Assembly: GCA_009667805.1 (NCBI GenBank)
Contig: CM019063.1
Location: 82,301,877-82,365,876, forward strand
Direction of reading: 5' to 3'
DNA from: Leptobrachium leishanense
Lineage: Eukaryota; Chordata; Amphibia; Anura; Megophryidae
DNA: 64,000 nt
In this document: positions 44,356 to 55,055 of the stretch, piece by piece
Numbering within the stretch: position 1 is the first letter of the stretch
How the letters are laid out: every line of letters begins with the position of its first letter
The notes under the pieces: generated by a model
Seen by the model: only the letters and a program-made list of their open reading frames with translations
Database searches by the model: none
Told to the model about the DNA's origin: nothing
Program-made: the position numbers and the translations under genes

Positions 44356-46019
44356 TATGTCCCCCCTTCCAGAACGGCAGGGCAAGCTTAGATCCCAAAC
44401 GGATCACTTGCCACTGACGAGACCTCTCACCTTGCCCCTCTTCTGTGCCATCTTCAAAGTTCCATGGTTGCGGGCACATAAGCAAAGTCAGCGGGGTCTG
44501 ATGTCGCTGGAAGGCTGTGGGTCCATAGTCTGTCGGGAGGAGGCGAGCACCCAGGTTTCTCCACTTGTCCTTGTGGGCTGGCCTGCTGTCCGAGGGGTGC
44601 CCTATACTCTGGGGCCCAGCGTGTCGCTGGTGTAATCCTTTGCTGGTGTCCCCTCCTGGGGAAGTGTCTTGCTGTTGGGGAGAGGTACCGCCTGTACCTT
44701 CTCCCAGGGTATCAATAACCCGGGGGGGAACGTGTGCCAACTGCACATGCCCCTGGTGCTCTGGTCAGCCGTTGAGGGGAATAGGTGGGGCAAGAGGCCC
44801 CTGGCCTAATGGGTTGGGAGGATGGGCAGAGGTTGGAAATGCTCTGCCCTGTAGCCAGCGCTTCTGCTGGGAGGGTGGATGCTGGGGAAGTGCCTCCTTG
44901 CGGGAGAATGGCGTCCTCCATTCTCAGGGGAGCCATTGGTCGGGAGGGTAGCACCCTCTGGAAAACTTGCCTGGATCCTCTGGGCACAAGTTGGGTGGTG
45001 GGTAGAGGCCAGCGGCACTCTGCCCCGTTGCCAGCTCTTCTGCTGGAGGGGTAGATGCTGGGGACGTGTCTCCGGGCGGGAGAATGGCATCCTCCATTCT
45101 CGGTGGGGTCATGGGCTGCATGAAAACCAGCCCGGGGGGATCCTCTCCTGGATCCGTTGTGACCATTAGGAAAGGTGGGCAGAGGGCATCGGCGCTCTGC
45201 CCCGTCGCCAGTGCTTCAGCTGGGGGGATAGATACTGACACAGTGTCATCTTGCGGGAGACTAGTGTCCTCCATTTCCGGGTCTGTGCAGAGGCCAGTGG
45301 CACTCTGCCCTGTTGCCAGCACTTCAGCTGGGGAGATAGACACTGACAGTGTCGTCTTGCGGGAGAATAGTGTTCTCCATCTCCGGGTCTGGGGATGGGC
45401 AGAGGCCAGCGGCACTCCGCCCTGTTGCCAGTGCTTCCTCCTCTGCTGTGGTCATGAGGGGGAACCAAGGGAGCGCCTCGAGCTCCAATTCTTCAGTGCC
45501 ACTTTGACTGCCCGCTTCTTCCCCCGGACAGTCCCAGGTAATGGTGCTTAGGCCTAGTTGTGGAACATCGTCGAACAGCCTTTTGTAGGCCTTTTCGAGC
45601 TCCCATTCCTGCTCAACCAGGAACTCCAGTTCCTCTGTATCATGGTCATCGTCAAGACTCCAGTTCCTCATACCGGTGGTCCAGGAGTTGTTCCCGCCGC
45701 CACTCCGCGTCGTCCCCAAAACTGGGGTCTTTGCCCATCCTTGTATACAGCAGCCCTGTGCCGCCGTAGTCAAAGCCTTCTGTTGGGCCGCTGTCTGCTG
45801 TGCTGGGCATTAGTTGGGCCGTAAACCACTGGAAGGCTCTGTAGCTGGTGTCCAGTATAATTTCGCTCTGGACCAGTTCACCTAGCTCTGTCAGCCATTC
45901 CTCTCGGGCTGTTCTCCCAAAAAGGGCACCCGTAAGTACCACTGGTGCTCGTACCTCTCTGTATAAGTGGGAAGGGCTTCTTCAGGGCAATCCTCCTCCT
46001 GTTGGATGGCCTCATTCCA
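44356..46019 (-). pseudogene. Acidic tandem-repeat ORF region of the LTR element
   Basis: Overlapping minus-strand frames (45942-45652, 45773-45324, 45415-44924) give acidic text such as DDHDTEELEFLVEQEWELEK before the tandem repeat. Frames shift between segments, so a single product is unlikely now. It resembles neither protease nor RT; it is probably the rest of a gag-like protein. Confidence 0.5.
44840..45440 (-). repeat. Coding-like tandem repeat inside the LTR element
   Basis: Five to six units of about 80-110 bp share CTCTGCCC-GTTGCCAG and GCGGGAGAATxG. On the minus strand they translate as repeats around PAEALATGQSA, with EMEDTSLPQDDT between. Frames are broken between units. No known domain recognised. 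Confidence 0.7.
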
Positions 46020-46447
46020 CATAGTTACATAGTTACATAGTTATATAGGCTGAAAAAAGACATGCGTCCATCGGGTTCAGCCTCTCCCACATAACCTACT
46101 GCTGTTGATCCAAAAGAAGGCAAAAAACCCAGTCTGAAATATGCAACATACTGGGAAAAAATTCCTTCTTGACCCCAGAATGGCAGTCAGATTTCTCCTT
46201 GGATCAAGAAGCTTTTACCCACATATTAAATATTATAACCCTTAATATTCTGTGTCTGCAGGAAGTCATCCAGTCGTTTTTTAAAAGTCTGTACAGACTC
46301 TGACCCAACCACCTCAACAGGCAGAGAATTCCACAGCTTTATTGTTCTCACCGTAAAATAACCCTTCCTATGCTTTAAGCTAAATTTTCTTTCTTCCAGT
46401 CTAAATGGATGACCCCTTGTCCTATGTATAGTCCTGTTAATGAATAG
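46020..46447 (-). pseudogene. CR1-type LINE 3' end inserted in the gag-like ORF
   Basis: On the minus strand TRGHPFRLEERKFSLKHRKG and TIKLWNSLPVEVV mark the CR1 RT tail, ending in (CTATGTAA)n at 46020-46045. It truncates the gag-like frame. The upstream junction carries a 24-bp inverted copy of the flanking DNA. Confidence 0.8.
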
Positions 46448-46506
46448 GTTATCAGACAATGGTTGATAATGGCCCCGTATATTATCAACCATTGTCTGAT
46501 AACCTC
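46448..46506. repeat. Perfect 24-bp hairpin at the CR1 5' junction
   Basis: GGTTATCAGACAATGGTTGA continues to AAT, then a ~10-base loop, then the exact reverse complement. The upper arm is continuous with the gag-like coding sequence, the lower with CR1. Confidence 0.9.
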
Positions 46507-46940
46507 CTGCGGACAAAATCTTTCCACCAGTGCTCGTCCTGCCAGGTACCAGGTTCATCCACCTGGGCCTGGGCCATCGCCCTCCTTACTCTTTGCTGGA
46601 ACCGGTCTCTTATGGATGGGCTTTCTATCCAACTGGCCTGTATCTCCGCCATCCGCAGTTCATGCTGGCGTTCCTTTTCTCGCTCCTCTTGTTGTTGGAA
46701 TTCCCTAATGGCCTGTTGTATGGCGGCTTCTGGCGGGGTGGCACCGTACATAGCTATCCTCTCTCGGACTTTCTTTTGGAAGGGGTCTTCTGTGGCCGGG
46801 GTCCCTGTGCCCCCGTTCCGTCGATCCATTGCGACCAGTTCTTCTACCAGGGTGTCTTTAGTTTTTGAGCCAGCGGCCCCTCCTCGATTCTCCAATATGT
46901 CTCTCAGAGTGTCCCTCTTGTAGTTGGCATAGCTGGCCAT
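46485..46940 (-). CDS. Gag-like N-terminal ORF of the LTR element, truncated
   Basis: ATG at 46940 lies about 50 bp inside the LTR at 46991. The 151-codon product opens with YANYKRDTLRDILENRG, a SAP-like helix pair. It continues with a charged helical region (REFQQQEEREKERQHELRMA), suggestive of a coiled coil, and DEHWWKDFVRRRL. No zinc knuckle is visible. The frame ends just inside the hairpin before the CR1 insertion. A structural gag-like role is inferred from position only. Many similar SAP-like starts occur in amphibian repeat proteins, so a different element-specific function is possible. Confidence 0.55.
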   Translation of the reverse strand: MASYANYKRDTLRDILENRGGAAGSKTKDTLVEELVAMDRRNGGTGTPATEDPFQKKVRERIAMYGATPPEAAIQQAIREFQQQEEREKERQHELRMAEIQASWIESPSIRDRFQQRVRRAMAQAQVDEPGTWQDEHWWKDFVRRRLSDNG

Positions 46941-46990
46941 TCTGCGTTTCTTCTGGGGTTGGAGAGCTTATCCTCACCGCTTGCCACCAG

Positions 46991-47741
46991 TGTGACGGAG
47001 CCGTTCTCTTCCGCCTGTCCTGACTCTCCAGACACCCCTTCGTTGCGGTCAGCCCGGCTACTGGGAGCGCTGTCCTCAGGGCCTCGAGCAGCTTTACCCA
47101 CCTGCTTCTGTTCCTCTGCCCTGGAGCCGTTAGGAATTTCCAGAAGCCGCTCGGTGCCTTCTGATGTTGAGTATATAGTGTAGCGTCGCTGAAATAAAAA
47201 CACCAGGCGCAGCTGTATGCTTTAAAACAGGATTCTCTCTCTCTGAGCTCTGAGAGTTCTCTGACTTTTAATGAACAAAACGCCACCATTTATGATGAAA
47301 TGTAACAGTCATAATTTGCATGAATGACGCACCTCGTCCTACCAATGCTAATTACATTATGTCAGTTAGATATTTACAATAAACATTCCTCTTTACATTC
47401 TTTAGCCTTTAGCTCACACAACATTTGCATAACCTATTGTTCTAACACATCAGATTAAACACAAACACTATCACAGATTCCTTGAATTAAACATGCAGCT
47501 AGATAAGGGGAAAAGCCCTGTTGCATAAATTACACAGCAGTAAGCTTGCTTACTGGCTATACAGAAACACATTTACCTACAGGAATATAAGTATATTTAA
47601 AACCAAAGCTACGCCATTTTACACTAAACTAATTTAAACTAAAACCAAACGATGTAATATATATTTAAAAACACACGATATAAATTGAACATGAAGTCTC
47701 TTGGGGTTTGAAGCATGGAGCATTACATCAGCTCCATGACA
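46991..47741 (-). repeat. LTR (5' LTR by orientation)
   Basis: 751 bp, collinear with the interrupted LTR at 41978-44355 with scattered differences. It shows the intact Tc1 target near 47680. Confidence 0.88.
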
Positions 47742-48905
47742 GAGACATCCTTCTAGAGTGGAGTAACCAACAGGCAGTGCCACCATATGTCTCCTGCCAT
47801 GCCCGCCGCCAACGAACACCTCTAGCAGAGATCGGAAACCTGTGGTGTAATTTTGTGCACTTTATTCGGTGCAAGGTACCAACAGTATATCAGCTTTCTT
47901 TGCATTTCTAGCAGTGTTACGCATTTCGAGGCTCCTTCAGTAAACAGGTCTGCCATCGCCCATTGTGAGGGGGTGAGACTCAGCGATAGATCTCTTTCCC
48001 AAGTCTGTTGGAACTTCCAATTTGTGGCCTTTGAAGGAGTGTTAAGTAAGCGATATAACAGCGAGATGGGTTTAGTTGTGGCGTGCAGGTCTAAACCGAA
48101 CAATTCAGTGTCCGAGAGAAGCGGTAGGTTGGTGCTCAAGCCAGAGAATACCCCTCTCGATTTCAAATAGGAATACATTTGCATTTAAGACAGATACATC
48201 GAATTCGGGACCTCATATTTTTATTGCAAGGTGTGGAAGGGCAGGATGGCGGAAGGAGTGAATAAGTGGTGTAGATGCGTAATCCCAAATTGTGACCAAG
48301 GTCTCGTTCTAAGGTGAGGCAGCAAGTAAGACATGGAGGTAATCACAGTCGCCATTGACAGTGGGGCATGATTGAAGATATTGTGGAAATGTAAATCCCA
48401 CATCCTCAAGTGAAGGATCGTAGAAGGCAGAGCATTTGGCAGGCAAGGTCTGTGTCTTGGGGGGACCCATAGTAACGAGCCCAAGTCATGGCCAGCCACA
48501 CCGGTGAATTCTATGGTTAACCACTGGGGTAACGGGCAAACATGAAAGAGCTCCATCAAGGAGGCCAGACAAGATGCCCAGTAATATTTATATACATGAG
48601 TTACATTTAGCCCTCCATCTCTGTGTCTAAAGTACAAGTGATTTCTGGGCACTCTCGGGTGCTTATTTCTCCTTATGTAGGACATTAGAAGAGATTGCAG
48701 AGCATCTAAAAAAGGCTTTGGCACTGTGATCGGTAGTGCCCTTGAAACATACAGAATCTTCGGTAACATCATTATTTTTACCGTCGCCATCCTGTCCAGC
48801 CATGATACCTCACAGAATCTCCACTGGTGTAAAAGGAACCTGATTTCAGACAGGAGATAGTTGTAATTATCCAGCGGAAGAGGCCAGAAGGCGAACCGCT
48901 TCCTG
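47742..48905 (-). pseudogene. L1/Tx1 LINE, ORF2 C-terminal region (upstream half of split copy)
   Basis: Minus-strand frames (48790-48221 and 48184-47822, preceded by [14 protein letters not shown]) encode [38 protein letters not shown] and [20 protein letters not shown], typical of the L1 region after the RT. Frameshifts occur near 48200 and 47820. The reading continues across the LTR insertion at 41977. It is a different L1 subfamily from the copy at 12861-15244. Confidence 0.8.
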
Positions 48906-49541
48906 GATTACCCCACATTTTGTTTTTATACTATCTTGTTAATTACTCCCTAATAAACCCCTTGTTTTATCACCATTATACGCATCCTGTGATTTCTATA
49001 GAGCCAAAAATAGATCATCCAACGCCCCGGACCCCACTACTGGATACCAGCTGAGAGGACCTGGAAGCCGCAGATCTTACTGGCCACACAGAAGGAGATA
49101 AAATAAGGGATCCAGTCACCTTGATGGACTGGGGAAGCGAGAAAGTCTGAGCCTGGCGACCCATAGGCTCTAAATCACGTGAGTTGAACAGCGATATATT
49201 TTTCATCCTATTCTGTCAACACAGTGTACACTATGGGTATCCCTTTTATCTGATTCTAAGAGGCCAAGACTTACAGTACGGAAGAAGGAAAGACAAGTGG
49301 AGACCTGGCTTTCCTTCACCAACGAGCAGCCACACCAGTACAGGATTCAACCACCAGGTGGCAGCAGAACATTGAACATTTTTTCCAATACGTTATCTGA
49401 ACGTACATTAAAAAATCACTTGCATTACGGTCTGGATACATCTAGAGAACGTTTTTGTTACACCTCTTTTTTTCTCTCATTAACCGATTTTTACATATAC
49501 TGCTTATCATCTCGCATATGTGTATATGGTTTACTGTTTGC
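48906..49541. other. No recognisable gene
   Basis: Non-coding, possibly an old repeat. It contains a CTCF-like match CCACCAGGTGGCAGC at 49351-49365. Small ORFs lack domains. Confidence 0.4.
49351..49365 (+). promoter_or_regulatory. CTCF-like motif
   Basis: CCACCAGGTGGCAGC agrees with CCASYAGRKGGCRSY at every position. Function untested. Confidence 0.3.
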
Positions 49542-49651
49542 TTAAAGGGACACTCTAACAAAAAATCTGTTTTTAACTGTAATACTTACCCTAAAATCCT
49601 CTTGTTTCCAGCGCTGTTTTTTTTTTTTATACTCACCTCCCTCCTCTTCCG

Positions 49652-50199
49652 TGTAACGTTGGGAGCTTCCAGCCCTACCTGTGTGCTTGAGGGCAGCATG
49701 TCTGATGCTGCTCGCTGACCAATGCCCGGTTTAAATGGAGACAGGCAGGGAGGTGGTTGCATGAGGCGCGGCTTGAGTGGGGGGCGTGGTCTGGTGAAGG
49801 TCTTTAAAAACCCTCAGTGTATTCTCAGCAGTTGCCAGATCGTGGTTATCCATACCTGACCTCCTTGTACCTGACTGCTATATTGAATTAACCCGTTATT
49901 GACCTCTGCTTGTTTCTGACTATTCTGCCTTCTGTTCCCCTAGACCATTTTCTTGTACTATGCCACTGCTCTGATATCGACCCGGCTATTCCATTTGACC
50001 ATTCTGAACTCTGTATTCCTGATTTTGGCTCGGCTGACTACTCCCCGTGTTGTTAACCCTCTCTGTTTAGCTAGTTTACCTGGCCAATTCTAAGGACCAG
50101 ACAGTTAGAGATCTTTCACGGCTACTCTGTTGGTAGCTTCTGGGCTCTGTGGAGTGTTGGGCGTTAAGTACTGCGTGGTGGGATCTGGGAACCGTGACA
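49652..50199 (+). repeat. 5' LTR, Gypsy copy 1
   Basis: 548 bp, TGTAACGTTGGG...GTGACA. It carries a CTTTAAAAACC promoter-like box near 49803 and long pyrimidine-rich stretches. Confidence 0.93.
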
Positions 50200-50215
50200 T
50201 TACGATCTGGCCAAT

Positions 50216-51148
50216 ATGGATCCCGCAGTCTTAACACAGCACTTGGCTAACTTTGTATCCAGACAGGATGAGCAGGATCATAGGATGGATCAGTTTGCTA
50301 TTGCCTTACAAACTATCCTGACTCGTACGGCTCACCTGGAACCAGCTGGGGTTCCACCCCCGCTTGATATACCTGTGTCCCCTGTCGTTCAGACATCCCA
50401 GGTACACATGACCGCTCCTATGAGTTTTGACGGTACTCCCTCAGAGTGCCGGGGATTTTTGGTCCTTGTGGATATTCATTTTAAATTAAATCCACAGATG
50501 TTTTTCTCTGACATTGCCAAAGTGGGGTTCATTATTAATCATCTGTCTGGCAGAGCATTGTCATGGGCGACTCCTTTATGGGAGGCAGAGAAGCCTATCA
50601 TACGGGATTATAAAGAATTCATAGCCGAGTTACAACGTACATTTAATCCTACCAGAAAGGCCACGGTAGCTGGCAAATCCTTGTTCCGCATACGTCAAGG
50701 GAAAAGGACTGTGTCTGATTATGCCATAGAATTTAAAACCTTGATCTCTGATGTGAACTGGACAAATGAGACACTGGTTCTGGCTTTTATGGAGGGGTTA
50801 TCAGAGTCATTGATGCATGAATTGGCTCCACGTAAACTACCTGAGGTATTGTGTGAACTCATTGATTATTGTATAGATCTGGATAATCAGATAAGGGACA
50901 GAAGGACTCCAAGAGAGAAACCCAAGAGACCGTTACCTAGGTTGGCCCCTGTCTTTCAGGCACCACCAAGAGAGTTATCTCCTCCCTCTGAGCCTATGCA
51001 ACTAGGCCGTACTAGGCTTACAGAGGAAGAGAGAACAAGGCGTTTTCGTGAGGGATTGTGCCTGTATTGTGGTTTGGGGGGACATGTACGATTTCAATGT
51101 CCTACTCATCCTAAAATACATGATAAGCCGGAAAACTACCGCACCTAA
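50216..51148 (+). CDS. Gypsy Gag protein, copy 1
   Basis: 310 codons from ATG 50216, 17 bases after the LTR. The middle (about residues 70-220) matches the retrotransposon gag domain, including FNPTRKATVAGKSLFRIRQG and LVLAFMEGLSESLMHELAP. Near the C-terminus a CCHC zinc knuckle CLYCGLGGHVRFQC (about residues 282-295) would bind the RNA genome. Gag forms the cytoplasmic particle in which reverse transcription occurs. The stop at 51146 overlaps the pol frame, open from 51127, by 22 bases, so pol could be made by -1 frameshifting near GGAAAAC (51130-51136) or by reinitiation. No damage seen. Confidence 0.93.
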   Translation: MDPAVLTQHLANFVSRQDEQDHRMDQFAIALQTILTRTAHLEPAGVPPPLDIPVSPVVQTSQVHMTAPMSFDGTPSECRGFLVLVDIHFKLNPQMFFSDIAKVGFIINHLSGRALSWATPLWEAEKPIIRDYKEFIAELQRTFNPTRKATVAGKSLFRIRQGKRTVSDYAIEFKTLISDVNWTNETLVLAFMEGLSESLMHELAPRKLPEVLCELIDYCIDLDNQIRDRRTPREKPKRPLPRLAPVFQAPPRELSPPSEPMQLGRTRLTEEERTRRFREGLCLYCGLGGHVRFQCPTHPKIHDKPENYRT

Positions 51149-54100
51149 GGCAGCTGAGGAGACAGGCCTTGGGTGTGACGTGCATGTCTCCTGTCAAAGA
51201 CACTAAACTTATGTTACCAGTATCCTTGGCTTGGGAGACCAAGACCACACATACTACCGCTTTTTTGGATTCTGGGGCTGCTGGCAACTTTATCGATGTT
51301 AACTACGCTTCTTCCATTTCCCTACCTCTGGTTGTAAGAGAGACACCCTTAGCCGTCGAAGCCATAGACGGCAGACCGTTATCCTGCCCTAGGATTACTC
51401 ACGATACGGTTACAGTGGTTCTTACTACTGGTCTCTTGCATAAAGAAGAAATCATATTTCAAGTTATCCATTCACCTTCCAATCCTGTTGTACTTGGTTT
51501 CCCTTGGTTGGTGGAACATAATCCTGTTATTGATTGGGCTAAGGGAGAGATACTGTCTTGGAGTCCTGCTTGTTTTGGGACTTGTTTAATACCCATTCAG
51601 CATGTCGGTGCCCTGAACACACCCACAGCTCCTCCATTGTCTACAGAGGTTCCTGACCAATATGCCGACCTCAGGGCTGTATTTGATAAAAGGGAGGCAG
51701 GGAAACTGCCTCCACATAGACCATATGATTGTGCCATAGATATTCATCCCGGTACCATGCCTCCTCGAGGCAAAGTATATCCTCTTTCCATAAAGGAGAA
51801 CCAAATTATGGAGGAGTACATAAAGGAGAATTTGGAGAGAGGTTTTATCCGACGTTCCTCTTCTCCAGCAGGGGCTGGGTTCTTTCTTGTGTCTAAAAAA
51901 GAGGGAGATTTACGCCCGTGTATCGATTATAGGGGGCTTAACAAGATCACCATTAAGAACGTGTACCCTATCCCTCTCATATCAGAACTGTTCGACAGGT
52001 TAAGGGGGTCAGCAGTATACACAAAACTTGATTTGAGAGGAACTTACAACCTGATACGTATAAAAGAGGGGCATGAGTGGAAAACAGCATTTAACACCAG
52101 GAGTGGGCATTATGAATACTTGGTCATGCCTTTCGGTCTTTGTAATGCTCCAGCGGTATTCCAGGATTTTATTAATGATGTGCTCAGAGATTTCTTACAA
52201 ACCTTTGTTATAGTATCCCTAGATGATATATTGATTTACTCTCCCGATCTGAAAACCCACCATGCACATGTCAGACAGGTATTAGCAAAATTACTGGACA
52301 ATGGTCTTTATTGCAAACTAGAGAAGTGTTTATTCGACATTACTACTGTGAAATTTCTTGGGTATATTATCACTCCAGAAGGTTTTGAGATGGATCCTTC
52401 TAAACTCACGGCCATCTCAGAATGGCCTCTCCCTCAAGGTCTCAAGGTCATACAGAGGTTTCTGGGGTTTTCCAACTATTATAGGAGATTTATCAAGAAT
52501 TATTCCGCTGTAGCCTCCCCTATCATTAATATGACACGTAAAGGTCTGAAGAACCAGATCTGGTCTTCTCAATCCAAACAAGCATTCGAAGCCCTCAAAC
52601 AAGCTTTCACTTCCGCTCCCGTGTTACGGCATCCTGATCCCAGGATTCCGTTTGTTCTTGAGGTTGATGCTTCCAAGATAGGCATTGGGGCTGTCCTGTC
52701 TCAAAGAGAGTCTCCAGGAAAACCTCTACATCCTTGTGGGTTCTTTTCAAGAAAATTATCACCAGCAGAACGCAATTACGATATCGGTAACAGAGAATTG
52801 CTTGCTATTGTGTCTGCCCTATCAGAGTGGAGACATTTGTTGGAAGGTACTCTTGACCCTTTATTGATAATTACTGATCATAAGAACCTTACGTACATCG
52901 GGGATGCTAAACGTTTGAACGCGAGACAGGCCAGGTGGTCATTGCTACTGTCTCGGTTTAATTTTGTATTGACTTACAGACCAGGTGACCGCAATGTAAG
53001 GGCTGATGCCTTATCTCGTCAATATGACCCGTATGAATCTAATACACAAGACCACAATCCTATAGTTCCTCCTGAACGTATTGTGGCTTCCACAGTCTTG
53101 TCTGTCTCCTCGCCTTTCCTGGAACGCCTCCAGGCAGTTCAAGTAGGGGCTCCACCTGACAAGCCTCCAGATATGTTGTTTGTACCTGAAAAGGAAAGAC
53201 AAGAATTACTCATAATGTTTCATGATTCTAAACCAGCAGGTCATCCTGGTATTACTAAGACTCTTACCAGTATCTCCAGACAGTTCTGGTGGCCCACCAT
53301 GCGACAGGACGTACGTCTGTTTGTTTTGGCTTGTCAAGTCTGTGCCAGAAGCAAAACCAGTAAATCCTTGCCTGTCGGTCTATTGCAGCCTTTACCCATG
53401 CCTAAGAGGCCTTGGTCTCATCTATCTATGGATTTTATTGTGGACTTGCCGAAGTCCAAGGGTCATACTGTGGTTCTGACAGTTGTAGACCGCTTCTCCA
53501 AAATGGCTCATTTTGTCCCTCTACCTAAGCTTCCTACAGCCAAAGAACTGGCCGTCGTCTTTGCTAGAGAGATTGTACGAATACATGGGGTTCCGTCTGA
53601 AATAGTCTCTGACAGAGGAGCTCAGTTCGTCTCTCGTTTCTGGAGGGATTTCTGTGCGGAGATGGGGGTGCAATTGGCCTTCTCTTCAGCATATCATCCA
53701 CAAACCAATGGGGCAGCAGAGAGGGCAAATCAGGGTCTCGAGCAGTACATACGTTGCTTTACCACACAACAAGACAATTGGTCGGAGTTGTTGCCCTGGG
53801 CTGAGTATGCACGTAATAATGCCGTTAACGAGACCACTGGCCACTCTCCTTTTTCTGCTATCTATGGTTTTTTCCCTCCGGCTCTACCGCTTCAGTTTAC
53901 TGAACAGGCCATCCCGGCTCTCGATGACCATCTCACTCAACTGCAAGAGATTTGGAGACAGATTCGAGAAAATATGGAGCGCAATGTTGCTGTCCAGAAA
54001 CGCAAGGCTGACAGGCATAGGTTACAAGCTCCCTCCTATAACGTGGGGGATAGAGTTTGGTTGTCCACTAGGAACGTGAAGTTGCGGGTGCCTTCTATGA

Positions 54101-54546
54101 AAATTCCACCTCGGTTTATAGGTTCATATAAGATCATTCGCCGCATTAATCCTGTGGCTTATGCTCTTGCCCTTCCTAAACATCTTCGCATGCACAACGT
54201 CTTCCACACCTCCCTACTGAAGCCTTTGTTGTGTAACAGGTACACGCGGGTCGTTCCTCCTCCTCCACCTATTCAGGTTGATGGTGAATCTGAGTATGAG
54301 GTTAGGAGGGTTTTGGATTCTAGGCTGTGCAGGGGCGCTCTGCAGTACTGTCGATTGGGTGGGTTATGGTCCTGGATTCCAGCTTCCGACATGTCTGCCT
54401 CTAGGTTGGTCAGGGCGTTCCATGCCTCACACCCCGATCGCCCTGGTGGTCGTCCTGCCGCTCGTCCTGTTGGATCGTCCGGTGGCCTCCCGTGGAGAGG
54501 GGGGTACTGTAACGGTGGGAGCTTCCAGCCCTACCTGTGTGCTTGA
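51127..54546 (+). CDS. Gypsy Pol polyprotein (PR-RT-RNaseH-IN-chromodomain), copy 1
   Basis: The frame is open from 51127; the first ATG is 51184. In order it encodes protease (DSGAAGNFID), reverse transcriptase, RNase H (EVDASKIGIGAVLSQ), an integrase zinc finger (GHPGIT...CQVCARSK), a DD35E integrase core (MDFIVDL, SDRGAQF, NGAAERANQ) and a C-terminal chromodomain. It ends inside the right LTR. Two departures stand out. The RT YxDD box reads SLDD (codons 52216-52227), whereas copy 2 keeps Y. The chromodomain core has a 2-base and a 13-base deletion compared with copy 2 (54340-54375), losing WVGY-type residues but restoring frame. So the copy looks complete but may be impaired. Confidence 0.92.
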   Translation, partial: AGKLPHLRQLRRQALGVTCMSPVKDTKLMLPVSLAWETKTTHTTAFLDSGAAGNFIDVNYASSISLPLVVRETPLAVEAIDGRPLSCPRITHDTVTVVLTTGLLHKEEIIFQVIHSPSNPVVLGFPWLVEHNPVIDWAKGEILSWSPACFGTCLIPIQHVGALNTPTAPPLSTEVPDQYADLRAVFDKREAGKLPPHRPYDCAIDIHPGTMPPRGKVYPLSIKENQIMEEYIKENLERGFIRRSSSPAGAGFFLVSKKEGDLRPCIDYRGLNKITIKNVYPIPLISELFDRLRGSAVYTKLDLRGTYNLIRIKEGHEWKTAFNTRSGHYEYLVMPFGLCNAPAVFQDFINDVLRDFLQTFVIVSLDDILIYSPDLKTHHAHVRQVLAKLLDNGLYCKLEKCLFDITTVKFLGYIITPEGFEMDPSKLTAISEWPLPQGLKVIQRFLGFSNYYRRFIKNYSAVASPIINMTRKGLKNQIWSSQSKQAFEALKQAFTSAPVLRHPDPRIPFVLEVDASKIGIGAVLSQRESPGKPLHPCGFFSRKLSPAERNYDIGNRELLAIVSALSEWRHLLEGTLDPLLIITDHKNLTYIGDAKRLNARQARWSLLLSRFNFVLTYRPGDRNVRADALSRQYDPYESNTQDHNPIVPPERIVASTVLSVSSPFLERLQAVQVGAPPDKPPDMLFVPEKERQELLIMFHDSKPAGHPGITKTLTSISRQFWWPTMRQDVRLFVLACQVCARSKTSKSLPVGLLQPLPMPKRPWSHLSMDFIVDLPKSKGHTVVLTVVDRFSKMAHFVPLPKLPTAKELAVVFAREIVRIHGVPSEIVSDRGAQFVSRFWRDFCAEMGVQLAFSSAYHPQTNGAAERANQGLEQYIRCFTTQQDNWSELLPWAEYARNNAVNETTGHSPFSAIYGFFPPALPLQFTEQAIPALDDHLTQLQEIWRQIRENMERNVAVQKRKADRHRLQAPSYNVGDRVWLSTRNVKLRVPSMKIPPRFIGSYKIIRRINPVAYALALPKHLRMHNVFHTSLLKPLLCNRYTRVVPPPPPIQVDGESEYEVRRVLDSRLCRGALQYCRLGGLWSWIPASDMSASRLVRAFHASHPDRPGGRPAARPVGSSGGLPWRGGYCNGGSFQPYLCA

Positions 54547-55055
54547 GGGCAGCATGTCTGATGCTGCTCGCTGACCAATGCCCGGTTTAAATGGAGACAG
54601 GCAGGGAGGTGGTTGCATGAGGCGTGGCTTGAGTGGGGGGCGTGGTCTGGTGAAGGTCTTTAAAAACCCTCAGTGTATTCTCAGCAGTTGCCAGATCGTG
54701 GTTATCCATACCTGAGCTCCTTGTACCTGACTGCTATATTGAATTAACCCGTTATTGACCTCTGCTTGTTTCTGACTATTCTGCCTTCTGTTGCCCTAGA
54801 CCATTTTCTTGTACTACGCCACTGCTCTGATATCGACCCGGCTATTCCATTTGACCATTCTGAACTCTGTATTCCTGATTCTGGCTCGGCTGACTACTCC
54901 CCGTGTTGTTAACCCTCTCTGTTTAGCTAGTTTACCTGGCCAATTCTAAGGACCAGACAGTTAGAGATCTTTCACGGCTACTCTGTTGGTAGCTTCTGGG
55001 CTCTGTGGAGTGTTGGGCGTTAAGTACTGCGTGGTGGGATCTGGGAACCGTGACA
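54508..55055 (+). repeat. 3' LTR, Gypsy copy 1
   Basis: 548 bp, the same length as the 5' LTR, with about six substitutions by eye (for example GTT/GGT at position 8-9). Confidence 0.93.

Larger units (their letters stand above)
49652..55055 (+). mobile_element. Ty3/Gypsy chromodomain LTR retrotransposon, nearly intact (copy 1)
   Basis: Two 548-bp LTRs (49652-50199 and 54508-55055) start TGTAACG and end GTGACA, flanked by TTCCG (49647-49651 and 55056-55060). A polypurine tract GGAGAGGGGGGTAC precedes the right LTR. Gag and pol are full-length frames. By eye the LTRs differ at about six positions, so insertion was recent. Confidence 0.95.
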
